A stretch of 64,000 nucleotides of DNA from Aralia elata (Eukaryota; Streptophyta; Magnoliopsida; Apiales; Araliaceae): contig CM068386.1 of assembly GCA_034770075.1 (NCBI GenBank), positions 48,821,808 to 48,885,807 of the forward strand, written 5' to 3'. The position numbers and the translations under genes are program-made. The notes beneath the pieces are model-generated. The model was not told the DNA's origin. It saw only the letters and a program-made list of their open reading frames with translations, and ran no database searches. Below are positions 44,199 to 57,700 of this stretch, piece after piece (position 1 is the stretch's first letter; each line of letters begins with the position of its first letter).

Positions 44199-46160
44199 GC
44201 ACTAAAGCCAATCGCCATGATATCTAATACCCTTCTTCTCTAAGTGACGATCATCCTGCTGTTTGGATAAAGCTTCAGTAAATGGATATACAATGTTGTT
44301 CTCGAGAGTCCACTATCTCTATGGTGACTTTTCCTCTTTCAATGATTCCACTAATCAAATGAAAGTGCCGCAACACTTGTTTGAATCCAAGATGAGACTT
44401 AGGAACTATTCCTAGTTCTGTAATGAACTTTTCATCCAAACAATCAACTTGCAGCTTCATTTACAGCTATATACTTTGTCTTTGTCACTAAACCAACAAC
44501 TCTTTGCTGTTTGGAACCTTTCCAATTCATTGCACCACCTTTTGAGGTAACTATTTACCCTAAAGTGGATTTGTTATCGTCTTGGTCAGTCTGAAAAACT
44601 TGAGTCTATTTAGCCTTCTAGTTTTAATTCAGACCTACCATGAATCATGATCACATCTTCAGTACCGGTTACGTACCTAAAGATGTTTATCACTGTCTTA
44701 CAGTGATCATCTCCAGAATATGACTAATCAACATCAAGCCTTGTATATTCATTGCATACATGATAGTAACTCATGCGATCTCTCTTTCAATTGGGGACAA
44801 TTTTAGAGAGATACACTCCATGGCTCATCATCATGAGACCTCTCTTGGAGTTTGCCATGCTAAACGCCTTTAGCATCAAATGAATATAGAACATCCTTTT
44901 AAATCTATCTATATAGATTTATATCCCTAATTTATAGGATGCTCCTCCCAAGTCATTAATGGAGGAATGTTTAGACAATTTTATCTTTACTGATTGTAGC
45001 ATTGGTGTGTTATTCCTTATCAGTAGTATATCTACATATAATACTAGAAATGTCACAGTGCTCCCACCGACCCTTTTGTACACACTAGGTTCATTCTCGT
45101 TTTTGATAAAATCAAACTCTTTTGATTGTCTCATCAAAACGAATGTTCCATCTTTGAGAAGCTTGCTTCAATCCATCAATGGATCATTGTATCTTAAAAC
45201 ACGATTTGCTTCAACCTTTGAAACAAATTCCTCTGGCTGTATCATACATACATTCTCCTCAAGTCTTCATTGAGGAAGGGTGTCTCCACATCCATTATGC
45301 CAGATTTCGTAATAAGCTGCAATCACAAGCAAAATCCAAATGGACTTGAGCATTACCCAGTAATAAGGTTTTATCACAGTCAACTCCTTGACTTGAAAAA
45401 CCTTTTAAACGGGTCTGGTCTTATAGGTCTCCACCTTGCCATTTGCCCCAATCTTTTCTTAAAAGACCCATATACACCCTTTAGGCACTATGCCTTTTGG
45501 TGGAGTAACCAAGTCTATACTTGGTTCTCATACATGGAGTCCATTTCGGATTTCATGGCCATTTGCCATTTCTCTGAGTGTCATCTACTCATAGCCTCAT
45601 CGTATATAACTGGATCATCATCCTCTATGATGCGTACCTCATTATCATCCTCTATGATGAATCCATACCTCCCAGGTATCTTCAATACTCTTCCAGATTT
45701 ACGATTCGGTTGTGGTACAATAGGTCTATCTACAGGTTCCTCAGTTCGACTTAAAGCGCTTTGTGGTTCTTGAACTCCTTCAAGATCTATTACCCTCCCA
45801 CTAGCTCCTTCAATGATAACCACCTTTATCTAAGAAGGCAGCGTGTAGGATTATAGTAATAATACCCTAAACTTCTTTAGGATATCCCACAAGTCTGCAT
45901 TTGTCAGATTTTGTCCCAAACTTATCTTTGAAACCTTTTCACATAAGCTGGACAACCCCTTATCTTAACATACTTAAGACTAGGAATCCTTCCTATCCAT
46001 AACCTCTATGGAGTCTTGGGCTCGGATTTTTGAGGTTACCTTATTTTTGTAGATATGCAGCCGTTTCTAGGGCATAACCCCAGATGGATACTAGAATGTC
46101 GGTAAAAATCATTATGGACTGCACCATGTCCAACAAGGTACAATTACTCTTTGTAGATAC
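44199..46160 (-). pseudogene. Second copia: remains of RNase H, RT and integrase 3' part
   Basis: Scattered fragments in different frames: RNase H words at 44275-44460; RT at 44919-45137, where the active site reads LYVDILLI with one Asp deleted; the RT-integrase linker (RKSGRVLKIPGRYGFIIEDD) at 45581-45823; and integrase tail words to about 46140. The frame is broken many times, so no product is possible. Confidence 0.85.
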
Positions 46161-47973
46161 TGATGAGTGTGTTTTATATACACAAATTGGGTACTTTTAG
46201 CCTTAATAATTTGTAAGTCTTTAGCTATTTCGTTTGGTTTTATGTGTTTTCATCTTATTATTGTGTAATATAGTTTTGTATTACTTTTATATGTTTTTGT
46301 ATGCTTTTATGTGTTTTTACTTTGTTTTGTAGGAATTGAAATAAAGGCCTCTTGGATCGTTGTGTTTTTGACTCGAATTTGGCATTTCAGCTGCTTGTTT
46401 CTCAATTTCACCCATGATGCAATCCGAATCTCTCCAAACTCAAAGAATGAAAGTTGTAGATCTTTGTCTTAGCTTTCCAGAGCATCTTGAATCATCCAAT
46501 TTGAAGTTCGTATGAGAGAGTTATGGTCATTTTACCATCGGATTTGGCATGCATTTTACATAGCAGTTCATTCGAGCTCGATTTGAGTCCTTCTTCGGCC
46601 ATTATCTCGTCAAGCTCCAGTTATGAAAGTTGTAGAGCTACTTCTTAGCTTTCCATAGCCTACTTAATCGCCTTAATCCGAGTTCGGACGAAAAAGTTAT
46701 GGTCGTTTTTCCAGAGCTCGCCGGGGCGGGAATTTCCTACACAAATTCCTCGCCGCGGCGAGAGCTCGCCGGGGCGAGAAAACTTAGGCCAAAAAGCTCG
46801 CCGGGGCGAGCTCGTCGCGGACAGCAGCAGAGTTTTTGGGTTTTTTGGTCATTTTGGAGGTGCTAAGCTAGGTTAGGGCATCCAGGGACTTATAGCAGCT
46901 GTTGAAGGCACGAAATAGGCATAATAGGAGGTAGAAATCAGCAAATCTAGATAGAGGAAGCTACAAAATACATCCAATTAGAGGGCCAAAGTGCTAAAAT
47001 CAAGCTACATCAAGCAAGGCCAAAGAGCAAAAACATCAAGGATTGCAAAATCAAGGAGGAGAAGCTAGTGTTCATCTTCAACCCATCAAACATCACATGA
47101 AAATCTACAAAAGTGGTTTTATCCCTAGTTTCCTTTCTATTTTTGTATCCAACATGATGTATAAATTGAATATGATGTTATTTGTAGTTACCATGAACTA
47201 AACTCTATTTTGGGATTATAATGGATCTTGTTGTGTAGTTTACTTTGCTATGCTTCCTTGTTAGTCTTATTAGCTATTCATGGATTGTCTATTATGATTT
47301 ATGTTCAATTACTTAATTGCCTAGCTAGCAATTACCATGATAATCCATATGAAATTGAGAAACGGATTATGGGTTTAGATCTAATCATAATAGCATGTGT
47401 TTGTATGTTCTACATGGCGTTGGAATGTATGATTTGTGCTTAGGATAGACATATACCGAAGCACCGCTTGTAGTCATTTGAGAGCTTGAGCTTAAACCCT
47501 ATTTATTTGTAAATCACATAGACATATAGTGGTTTAGGTAATGTGGGTGTTCGTGTTTATTCTATCATTTGTGGATTATATATGATATGGACTTGGTACA
47601 TCGAAAGATGGCCTTGTCTCACTTTCGTGCTCTCGACTAACAATCTATGATAATTAATTTGGTTTAACGGGAAGTGTGTTGAGGTAGATGAATCAATAGG
47701 AAAAATTGTAATCTCATATCTTCATTATCTTAAAGCTTTCTATTGTCCTTGGATTATTTGTTATCGTCATTAATGCAAAACAACAAAAACAACTATCGTT
47801 TGTTTAAATAAGATTGAGATGATAAAAGGTTAGTACTTGGAAAAGACTAGTAATAATTCCTCGTGGGATCGATACTTTACTTACTCTTTATTACTTGTTG
47901 ACCGCGTATACTTGCGCGTATTTGTCATTATATAAATCGGACAACAGATACACCAATCAATTATTGCGTATCA
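46161..47973. mobile_element. Solo-LTR-like insert of an unidentified family
   Basis: It starts TGATGAGTGTG and ends ATTGCGTATCA (TG...CA), 1813 bp, and is absent from the outer copia at the equivalent place. It holds a CG-rich island at 46715-46820 (CTCGCCGGGGCGAG and CTCGCCGCGGCGAG). No clear target duplication is seen, and about 20 bases of copia sequence are missing at the right junction. No open frame in it is credible. Confidence 0.6.
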
Positions 47974-49460
47974 GGAGGTGTCTATTATGAGAAAATACCA
48001 TTTTGAGATGATCTAGAAACTCATTGCACAAGTATTCCTTCCTCGATCTGATCAAAGAATCTTAATAATTTGTCAATATGTTTCACTTCTGAATTCTTTG
48101 AACATTTTAAATGATTCAGACTTGTATTTTATCAAATACACATATTCAACTCTTTGAATGATCATCTCCTTTTCTTTTACTAGTTTGTTCAATTTGCAAA
48201 ATTATTTTTCATGTAAGTCAAGTTTACAAAGTCCATCAAGTGATCTTCCAGTTTCAAACAAAACATTATCATTATAAATAGAACAACAATTGTTCTTAAA
48301 TATAATACTAGAACCTTCCTTGACCAACAACGGAAGTAATAATGTTTCTAAAGAGAACTGGAACATAATAACAACTTATTAACTTAATAGACTTGCCCGT
48401 AGGTAACGCTAAACTATAAGTTCCTACGGCTAATGTAACAACCATTACTCCATTCTCCGCACGTAAGATTACTTACTCTTTATTTAGCTTTTTACTTCTG
48501 CTTAGTCTCTGTATTGGATTGCATACGTGAGAACTATAGCCGGTATCCAATACCCAAGTAGAACCTTGACTTACAGAAAGATTTATTTTTAATCATGAAC
48601 AAACCTGTATTTGTAACCGAAGCTTCACTAAGCTTCTTCTGGTTAGCTTTTGTAAGATTCTCCTTACAGTTTTCTTTCTAGTATCCAGGCTTATTGCAGT
48701 GGAAGCAAACTCCTTTGCTATCTGCATCAGTCTTGTTCGTATTGTCCTTTATTTTTGCCTTTCCATTTACCTTCTTTGAATTGTTCTTCTTTTAAGAAGA
48801 TCCGTTGGCCCTCTTTCGCTTCCTGGAAGAATCATCTACCAGTAAGACTTAGTCTTTCTTGGTTGGAAAGTGACTCTTTACGGTTTTCAACGTGTTTAAG
48901 CAACTCAGGCAGGCTGATATATATAGCTTGTTCACGTGGAAATTCACAACAAATTATGAGAAAGAGTCCAGAAGTGATTGCAAGATCAAATCTTGGATCA
49001 ACTCTCCATCCATTAAAACCCAGTTGTCCCAATTGTTCAATTAGATTGATCATTTTAGGACATATGTCTGTACTGTAGTGCCATCGGTCATTCTAGATCG
49101 GAAAAGCTCCTTAGATATCTGATATCTAATAGTCCTACTTTCCTCACCATTCAACTCCTTGAAGGTGTCAGAGTACAGTAGGAGCATCCATAGTTTCATG
49201 CTGACGCTGAAGCTCGTTACTCATGGATGCGAGTATGATGCATTGAGCCAATTGTGCATCATCTTGCCACTTTCTAAAAGTAACAATATCTTCCTCTGAG
49301 GCATTGTCTGCAACCATTGCAGGGATAGGCATATTAAGGACATAAGATAGCTTTTCAGCCTTGAGAACTATTCTCAGATTCCTTAACTAGTCCGTGTAAT
49401 TCGGTCCGATTAATTAACATCTAATATGCTATGCAGTGATAGTGAATTAGACATTGTAAA
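47974..49460 (-). pseudogene. Second copia: remains of integrase N-part, protease and gag
   Basis: Protease active-site codons for DTGYSSH lie near 48530-48550, zinc-knuckle codons near 48690, a Lys-rich stretch near 48760, and gag words (MINLIEQLGQLGF) at 48990-49053. The sequence runs parallel to the outer copia at 25130-26880 with many frameshifts. The start codon region is near 49450. Confidence 0.85.
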
Positions 49461-50094
49461 ATTCTATAAATGAATTTGTAATTTAACAACATTTTAGCAT
49501 ACATTCATTTTAATTAATTACCAAAATAAATTAGGTCTTTATTTTAAATTGGTATCTCTCACGTTTTCATCAAACTATATTACCCTCAATATATATATAG
49601 TTCGGCAAATCTAATTAAAGGTTTGCTAGTGAGAATAAGGATCCCATTTCAAATGTATATAGCCTTGTGTGACACAACAAAAGATATATAAATAAATAGG
49701 TAGACAACTATTGTCAATTACATCACTATGTAACTCCTTGTATTTTGCCTCTTAGATTATTTTGATCAAGTGTGACACATCCGAATTAAAATTATCCAAG
49801 TTAAGTCCAACCTAGCACTTCCATATATTCGAAAGAAAAACACTGTCCTTGTGTGACACAACAAAACAACATCGTTCAGTCTATTTATAAGCATCAAATA
49901 TGATAAAATAACATCTTAAATATTTAATACTTGCCTTTTGTGACACAACAAACTCATATTAAATATTTAATGCTCTATCGCTTTACCATGCTAGAATGCG
50001 ACGTTCGATATTCTAAATATCTTTGAACGCTTAGGACTTAATATAATTTCTTTGAGGGGTTTGTTATTATTTGTCTCATCTTGTTTAGCGCTCA

Positions 50095-50096
<2 letters not shown>

Positions 50097-50148
<52 letters not shown>
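50097..50148. repeat. (TA)n microsatellite
   Basis: About 25 TA dinucleotides, versus a short TATATATATA at the same place in the outer copia (27511-27521). A second run of this kind is at 58329-58363. Confidence 0.95.
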
Positions 50149-50153
<5 letters not shown>

Positions 50154-50754
50154 CGCGTCATATTATTTAACATGCGAAGCATGTTGTATAATATATAATA
50201 TATACATAATAAGCATGCACATATAGAATACTATATTCTACCTGGATTGATTATGGACTTTTATTCTAGTTTGGTTCACTAGAGCTACCAAGTGAACCAA
50301 AAGGTCAAACCTAGGGTGCAAGAACAAAATTTAAATATAACTATTACATTTAAACCCGTGCTCCATTACAAACGGGTTTTCAAGCGCTCCTTGCTCCTTT
50401 GGTCTCCAATTCTTCAAAATAATTCTAACTAATCCTGTTACATAAAATATTTAAAATAAATAGAAACCTTGATCAGCAGTCAAGCGGAAGTACATAGGAG
50501 GGAGATAGAATTTATATTAAGAAAAATTAGAGAAGACGAGGTACGCAGACCCCATTTATAAAATCCATTCATTCAAGCATCTACTAAAATAAATCCAATC
50601 ACACATTGGTCAGTAGTCCATAATCAATCCATATTTATTATCATACATATCTCCATATGTATCAATAAATAACATTCATCTCATGAATAATAAAACCATT
50701 CCATATATGCATTGATATCATTTAATGGGCAATTAAAAGTTTACTAGAAATCCA

Positions 50755-51190
50755 ATTTTGAAACAAAATAAACTCCTTTATTTTAATCAAAATTTAAATC
50801 ATAATAAACTTATTTATTTTATTTTATCCAATTTTGAATAAAAATAAACTCCTTTATTTTTAATCAAATTTCAAATCAAAATAAACTCCTTTATTTTAAT
50901 TAACATAGAAACCAATTTCAAGTTCAAAATAAACTCCTTTATTTTAACTTAAAATTGCTTGGAAAAATAAAATATGTTAAATCATATTCCTTATCAAAAT
51001 AAACATTTTTATTTTTAAGGAAACATGGAATCCTATTTTATATGTGAATAAACTCCTTTATTCTAGGAAACATGGAATCCTATTCCATATGTGAATAAAC
51101 TCCTTTATTCTAGTTAACGTAGAATCCAATTCCAAGTTCAAATAAAACTTTTAATTTTAATTATATTACAATTCAAAATAAACCTTTTAT
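50755..51190. repeat. Tandem-like AATAAACTCCTTTATTTTA repeats in the copia leader
   Basis: Eight or more copies of AAATAAACTCCTTTATTTTA with variable spacers of about 25-40 bases, including two AGGAAACATGGAATCCTATT blocks. The outer copia has only about four (28140-28280). Confidence 0.8.
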
Positions 51191-51483
51191 CTTAATTGAA
51201 AATAAATAAAATCAAAATAAAAAAAATATTTCAAAATCTGCAGACCGGCGCTGCCGCGCTCCAAAATGAACTAGGAGCGGCGCGGCCCCGCTGCACCCCC
51301 AAAAATGATTTTTGGGTTCGGGCGCGGCAGCGCTCCAGAATGAACTGGAAGCAGCGCGGCCGCGCCGCATAGCAGACTTCGAAATTTTTTTTCCGTTGCC
51401 CAAAAAATCGATCCAATCGCATACCATACAAACATGGAATCATCATAATCGATAATTAGCACAAGATTAGGCTCTGATACCAC

Positions 51484-53287
51484 TGTAATGTTTGTATATA
51501 GCGCGAATATGCAATCAAATTACATAAATAGTGCGGAAGCGCAATAAAACGGATTTTAAAATTTTCATACAAACCATCACCATGATCATCCATGTGCTCA
51601 ATTATCAATTAAACAAAAGAGATAAAGTATGAGAATCATACCCTTGTAGAACCATGCTTCCACAGGTACAAGTTCACCTCCAAATCCTTCGCGTTCTCCT
51701 TGAATTCCACCGATTAAATTCCTTCCTTTGATCAACGTTAGCCACCCAAGTGTTTGGCCTCTAGAGGTGATCCACCAAGGAATAATAGTTGTTCAAGAAG
51801 ATGGGTGTTGGCAAAACCCTAGTTTCTATCTCTATAGAAATTGCAAGTACTCTCTCTCTCCAATTCTTATGGAAGAGTGTGTAACTGTCTAACCCTAAAT
51901 TATGATAAGACTCCTCTTATTTATAGATATAGGGAACCCTCCTAAACAATTTAGGATTAGGGTTTTTCTTCTAATTAAACTCCTTTAATTAATTATGCTC
52001 CTAATCCAATTAGGAATGCATGAGAGAGTACTTCTATTAATTAATTCCCAATCCCTATTAGGAATTAAATAATAGTAATGGTAATAATAATAAGACTTCT
52101 CTTATTAATTTATATTTAATATTTCCAAAATATTAAATAATAAATATTAAGCTATTTAATTTATTCTATCTCCATAGATTAAATTAAATACACTTAACTT
52201 ATTATTACAATTATGCCATTTACTTCTTAAACAAATATGTTTCTTTTTGCGGTGTGACCCTTTAGGTTCTCCATATTAAACCGGTTGTGAATAAATCAAT
52301 TAGAACAATTCTAATTTTATTTAAATAAATAAATTAAACTATTTAATTTATTTAAATAAATAATATTTATTCTACAATAAGGGTAAGCCCCCTTAATAAT
52401 CAACGACTTTTCAGATAATATAGATTTCAACATTAATCACAAAAGAACCTTTCAGTGAATAGTTACCGTATAATTCAATCCTTCTACCATACAATGTCCC
52501 AATTAAATATAAGACATGGAATTACTGTCAAGTCTTATTTTATTTAATTATATGTATTTCGATTCTCAAATGCACAACTCTGATTAATGCAAATTAGAAA
52601 CCCCTTTCTAATTTCATTCTGCTTTGGCCAAAGAATTCTGAGTCGTCATTTATCGAATCACATAGGACATTCTCTCCTTTTACTAGAAGTGGTAGATTCT
52701 TTGTTGATTATTCACCTATCTCCATGTATAACTTATTATACCCAATCATACCCTTTGATATGCCCTAAAGGTCTTAAGGAACATGTCAAAGTATAACTCA
52801 TTATACACAAGATACTATGATGATCTCAAGTCCAAGGATCACTTGTACTACTATCAGTAGAGGAATTCCTATTGACAGGCGAGTAAAACTCCATTAGGTA
52901 TTCCTTAGCGAGCCACGTTCAGTGAACTTATTCTTTAATAAGCAACTACATACTTACTTTAGTGTCTCCACACAAATGATTATGAGATCAATTATCCTCT
53001 TCATAAGAGCAAGCAACGTATGTACTAATCTATCCGGATTCACTAATCCCCTTTTTAGTAATTCATCGATTAGGAACGATTTTAGTTTGTGAGATATCTA
53101 GAATTTAGATCTCATTAGCATGATCCCCGTCATGATTCTAAAAGCATTGCTCAAAACTATGAGTTTATCACATTTAATATAACAACACCATGTAGATAAT
53201 GTAAAATGCCTTTAATAACCGAATAAGATTACAAAGTATATGCTACATCATATCAAATATGATTGGCTTGTGTGCATACTACTTTCA
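51484..53287 (-). repeat. Second copia right (5') LTR
   Basis: Starts TGTAATGTTTGTATATAGCG next to the primer site at 51470-51482 and ends ATACTACTTTCA. TATA box at 51918-51926 on minus. Confidence 0.93.
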
Positions 53288-53810
53288 ATTTAAATAATAG
53301 AATTTGGTAATGACCATACAAATGATGCAAAACCTAAAAGAAAATAGTGACAAGTGGATGTAATCAGTCTAAATCAAAATGTAAAATTTATTTCTATCTA
53401 CACTCCTAAGTTGAAAAAAATCGGGGAACTTTTATAAAATAAGAGCCGCATTATTGACTATCATTACTGCTTTTGGTAGTGACTTCAATATAATGCAGTT
53501 TGAATTTACCTTGACATCAGCTGATTCAGTGCTTTAGATGAATTTGCATTGCGAAAGGAAACACAAAGAAAACAATAAAAAATACTACTTATGTGTATAC
53601 ATTAATTAGTGAATAAAAGATACAAACTATGTATTTTTTGCTTAAAGGGTCGTGTAGGCATCACTATATTTTTTGTGTTCTGTCTTTTGTAAAGTTAACT
53701 AATTATACATGGTTATGATGATTTTGGGTATTGAATGATGGTTGTTTTGGTGGTTTGGATATGTATTGATGATTGTAAGTTTTGTAGACACGTTTAGATT
53801 TTTCTGAATA

Positions 53811-54054
53811 TCTATTTTAAAAGGAACTCTGCCGAAATTTTTGAAATTAGGACTAGCTTGATGTTTTGGTAATTAGATATGTGTTGATGATTGAGTATGT
53901 ATTAATTATTGTGGTAGTATGGTGAATTATGATAATTGTTATGTCTGATTGTAAGTTATTTTAGGTTGCAAATAGTCTTTAGGTAATGTAATACTTTTTG
54001 AATTTTAATCTAATTTTTCGTTACATCGTGCCTTCAGGCACAGGCAATTACTAG
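53811..54054 (+). mobile_element. Helitron-like element, array copy B
   Basis: Hairpin CGTGCCTTCAGGCAC with a mutated closing base (54027-54041), then CTAG at 54051-54054. The 5' candidate TCTATTTTAAAAGGAACTC is at 53811. The AT-rich tract of 1994-2085 is repeated after it. Confidence 0.55.
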
Positions 54055-54615
54055 TAATATTAATAATACTGATAATAATAATATTAATAATACTGATAAT
54101 AATAATAATACTGATAATAATAATAATAATTATACATATAATAATAATTTTTATATTTTATAAAAACTTTAATAATAATAATATTTTTATTTTTCGAATT
54201 TTAATTTAATTGTTAGAATCATCCAATTTTGTGCATGATCATGTCCATGAATTTTATTATAATAAGCTTTTTCAATAATAAAAGTTGGACATTCAACTAA
54301 TAATCATTAAAACAAGCTAATAGTGACTTCTGTACTTTTCAAAAGAAAAAAAGAAGCTAACATTGTTGAATTGTTGTTTGCTATGAAATTATCTTGATGT
54401 TTTTTTGTATATTGAATTTCCTCATTGTGCTTTTGTATGATAGTTGGTACTAATTATATATCATCTAGAATGGTATAATGATGCTCATGTGTAAATTTTC
54501 AAATTTCCATTTAAATGTGTTGAACTTTGGTCAAGTCTGGAGTCTACGTTATGACTATTTAAAAATTTATTTTTGATCCTATAGTTTGTTTATATTTGAT
54601 TTGAAATAATGGAAT

Positions 54616-54783
54616 ATGGTAATGACCATACAAGTGATTCAAAACCTGAACGATGAAGAAAATTACCCAATTTATAAACTAGGGAGTTGCCCTTTTGTTG
54701 ACGAGGCTTATGATTGTCAAAGCAATGGAAGAAAAGATTCTTTGTATACGAATTGTCGATGGAAGCCGGATGGATGTGATATT
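54616..54783 (+). pseudogene. Captured TBL (PMR5 N-terminal domain) exon fragment, unit B copy
   Basis: The open frame reads NLNDEENYPIYKLGSCPFVD, then DCQSNGRKD and CRWKPDGCDI, matching the Cys-rich N-terminal domain of TBL/PMR5 proteins (YPLYK..CPFI; RWKP..CDLPR). The four Cys typical of this part are kept. The exon is cut after D-I by the solo LTR at 54784. The next bases at 58105 read P-R-L, as expected for TBL, then lose similarity. No upstream signal peptide or downstream catalytic part is present. Confidence is from family pattern memory; a protein search would settle it. Confidence 0.75.
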
Positions 54784-57700
54784 TGTAACGACCGGGAATT
54801 CTGAAATTTCCTTGTAATTCGAATTTTTGAATATTAATGAATATTTTATATTTTATTAATATTATATTTGTGTTACGTGGTTAAGGGTTGCATGACAACC
54901 TGGATTATGTGGATGCATGAAATGTTACGTGTTACAGTTTTGTTTAAGTGAATAATTGATTTCGCGTAGCGTCGCTAAATCACTATTCACGGGGCACGTT
55001 TTCCGAGGCACTATTCATGCCAGATATTTTTGTGTCTTTTTCGACTTTCATAAATTTCATAAATACGTGTATGCGTACGAATAATTTTTCCAAGTGTCGG
55101 AAATTTTATTTGAGCTGATACGTGATTTTATCCGTATCCGAAATGTGTTATATGGGTGTTCCGAATAAATGGACAAATCCCATAATAATTATTTTTATAC
55201 ATCCCAATAATTATGGGAGTACCCATTTTAATTTTGGGTAGAGTTATTTTCCAGTTTTGGTACAAAAGTGGGAGTTTTCGGATATATTTTTGGTATTTTC
55301 GGGTATGTAATTTGGCTTATTGCTCCAAGTGGGAACCACCAAACCACTTTCAACCAATCAAATGAGAGCTTGGGGAGAGCATTGCCGGCAAGCCTTTGAA
55401 AATTGGCCACCTTGAGCCTTACACCCATTTCTCCCACTTCTCCTTAATTTCCTCCACTTCCCCAATAATCATTCACTCAACTCTCAACCTATTCCATTCC
55501 ATTCCAAGTTGCTCAGCTGATAGAGATAGAGAGAGAGAGAGAGAGCTCGCCGGAAGAAGAAGGAAGAGAAAGAAGTCGCCGGAGTTCGCCGGAAAAAGGA
55601 AGGAACTCGCCGGAAAAGAAAGGAGGAAGAAGGAGAAGGCACGGGTGGAGGAACCAAGCAAGAAGGACCTTCAAAATCAAGCCTAGCCAAGCTTCTTAAC
55701 ATCTAGGAAGGATCTACAGAGGTAAACAACCAACCAAATCCTTTCCATTCGATTTCTTGTTAAACTTTTCAAGTTTTTCTTAGTTTTAAGCTCTTAAGCT
55801 TGTGGGTCGGATTTTTGGCGATTCTTGGTGTTTTTGTTTGTTGTGATTGTTTGTAAATGTTGTTAAGAGACTATGTAAGCCATTAATAACATCAAAGTGG
55901 AACAAAAACGCAAGAAATCCTTACCTTGGCTTAATGGAGCAAGAACAATGGACTTTGGACATGAACTTGGACATTCGGACTTTTTAGAGGACTGTAAAGC
56001 TATGATTTTGTGTTTGTTAATTTTATTTGTTGCTATAGTGTTGTAGTTCCATGGGTTATGAAGCTAACCCAGTTGGAATGGAGTAAAAAGGAGTTAAAAC
56101 GAGTTCGTAGTAATGATTCTTGTAAAACATGTCAAGAACTCGAAGAACAGAGTATGAACTTTACACTTTGGCTTAGGATTTGACCATGTTAATGTTAATG
56201 GGTAGCTCTGCATTTTTGATATGTTGTAGCCCCATGAGTTAGGAGTCCATAGAGTCCGGAATGGACCAATTTGCTTGTGTATTGAAGGAGATATGGAGGT
56301 TGGAGTGGCCGGAGGTCGGAGTCGCGTTCTGGAAACAAACCCAGAATCCGGCTACTGGAGAGTCGCGCCGCAGCGCCACCCATTAGCCTTGCAGCCCACG
56401 CTGCAGCGAGGGGCAAGTGGGGAAAGACCGGGGCTCACGCCGCAGCGTGAGGCCCAAGCCTTAAGGCTCACGCCGCAGCGTGAGGCCCTGTCATTGAGAA
56501 AACACGGGACTCACGCCGCAGCGTGAGGTCCAGTGTTTGGGCTCGGCGCTGCAGCGCGAGCTCCGTGTTTGGGCCAGGTTGGGTTAGTCAGACCGGGTCG
56601 GATCGGGTCGGGCCTAATGAATCCTTTTCAAACGGGTCCAACACTTATATATTTCCTTGTATTAAATGATTAGACATGTTAACTAAGCATATTTTGTTAA
56701 GCCCTAAATGCTTAATTATTTATTAAATGTCAATCAAATTAGTATTGTCTTAAGGCGGAAATTGTATAATCTAATTGCAATTTAGGCTTGGTTTCCCCCG
56801 ACTGGGTAGTCGTAGTGGCAATCAGTGTGTTTTAATGATGCAACGTCCGTTTTTGAACCATTATTTGGAATGCGACTAATTGTTATGTAAACATGTACTT
56901 AATTGTGTAGGATATTAAGGAGCGTGTGTTATAATATTGTAGCAGCGCATCAGGCAAGTTTCCTAACGCTTGTCTAACCCTTGTGTTGGGCAAGTTTCCT
57001 TAACCTTACTCGAATTATATTTTGAGCAGGTTTCATATTTTATACAGGTTGTATATTGTTGCAAGTTTTCTATACCCTAACTCAATTTAATATTGGGCAG
57101 GTTTTTCTCAATCGCACAGCTTTCATTTAATGTGCGAGTTTATTCATTTATTGAGCAATCATTCTATATTATTGCACGTTTCCTAACTCAACTCGAGTTA
57201 TCATATTTCAATTACGGTTAGCGGTTTAATTGTTGTTGATTACTCCGCATTAAGGATAATTATTGATATTCGCACATTGTGCATTTGAATTCGAAATATG
57301 TTGTTGGGCGGTGAAACATAAATTCTTCATTTATGAACTGTTTAAGGGAATAGTCTACGCCAATTGTTTCGGCTAGACTTGTACAGGTTATTATTTTAAA
57401 AGCTATCCAAACCGATTGTCGGTGCGGATTCTTAGACTGAGAGAGCAACCCTTATTAGGGGATTATAATGTGTCGGTTATACGATGCAGTCAGAGTTAAA
57501 TGTTATGCATATACATGGTGTACAAGAGGCTGATCCCCTCGAGTACAACTGACGGGGCCAGGTTTTAAAAGAGTTAGTTGAATGATTGACTCTTTGGCCA
57601 AAAGTTCATGGTCGGTTGGACCACTCAGCAGTAAATAATCATTATTCATTGTTTCATTTGGACTTTGATTATGTCATTTCAGCTATTTCATCAATGTTCA

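Larger units (their letters stand above)
49461..51469 (-). other. Second copia 5' leader
   Basis: No gene. It contains four TGTGACACA palindromes (49668-49676, 49771-49779, 49852-49860, 49939-49947), a (TA)n run (50097-50148), an expanded array of AAATAAACTCCTTTATTTTA words (50755-51190), and a CG-rich palindrome island (51240-51370). Confidence 0.75.
42381..53287 (-). mobile_element. Second Ty1/copia element, decayed
   Basis: LTRs are 42381-44187 and 51484-53287, flanked by ATTTA (42376-42380 and 53288-53292). It is related to the outer copia but diverged, with the same orientation. The internal region has many indels and a 1.8 kb insert (46161-47973). It is older than its neighbour judging by the coding decay, although it stands in the same array unit. 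Confidence 0.93.
53288..54783 (+). mobile_element. End of array unit A (53288-53452) and first segment of unit B (53453-54783)
   Basis: 53288-53452 continues unit A after the second copia. From 53453 (ATTATTGACTATC) unit B repeats 1384-2733 with small indels. Unlike unit A there is no LTR at the start of this unit, so the uninterrupted junction GAGCCGCATTATTGAC is seen here and at 61316. Confidence 0.75.

Noticed and set aside
47228..47443. Hydrophobic 71-residue frame in the LTR-like insert
   Set aside because: AT-rich LTR sequence gives such frames by chance, and no homologue is recognised.
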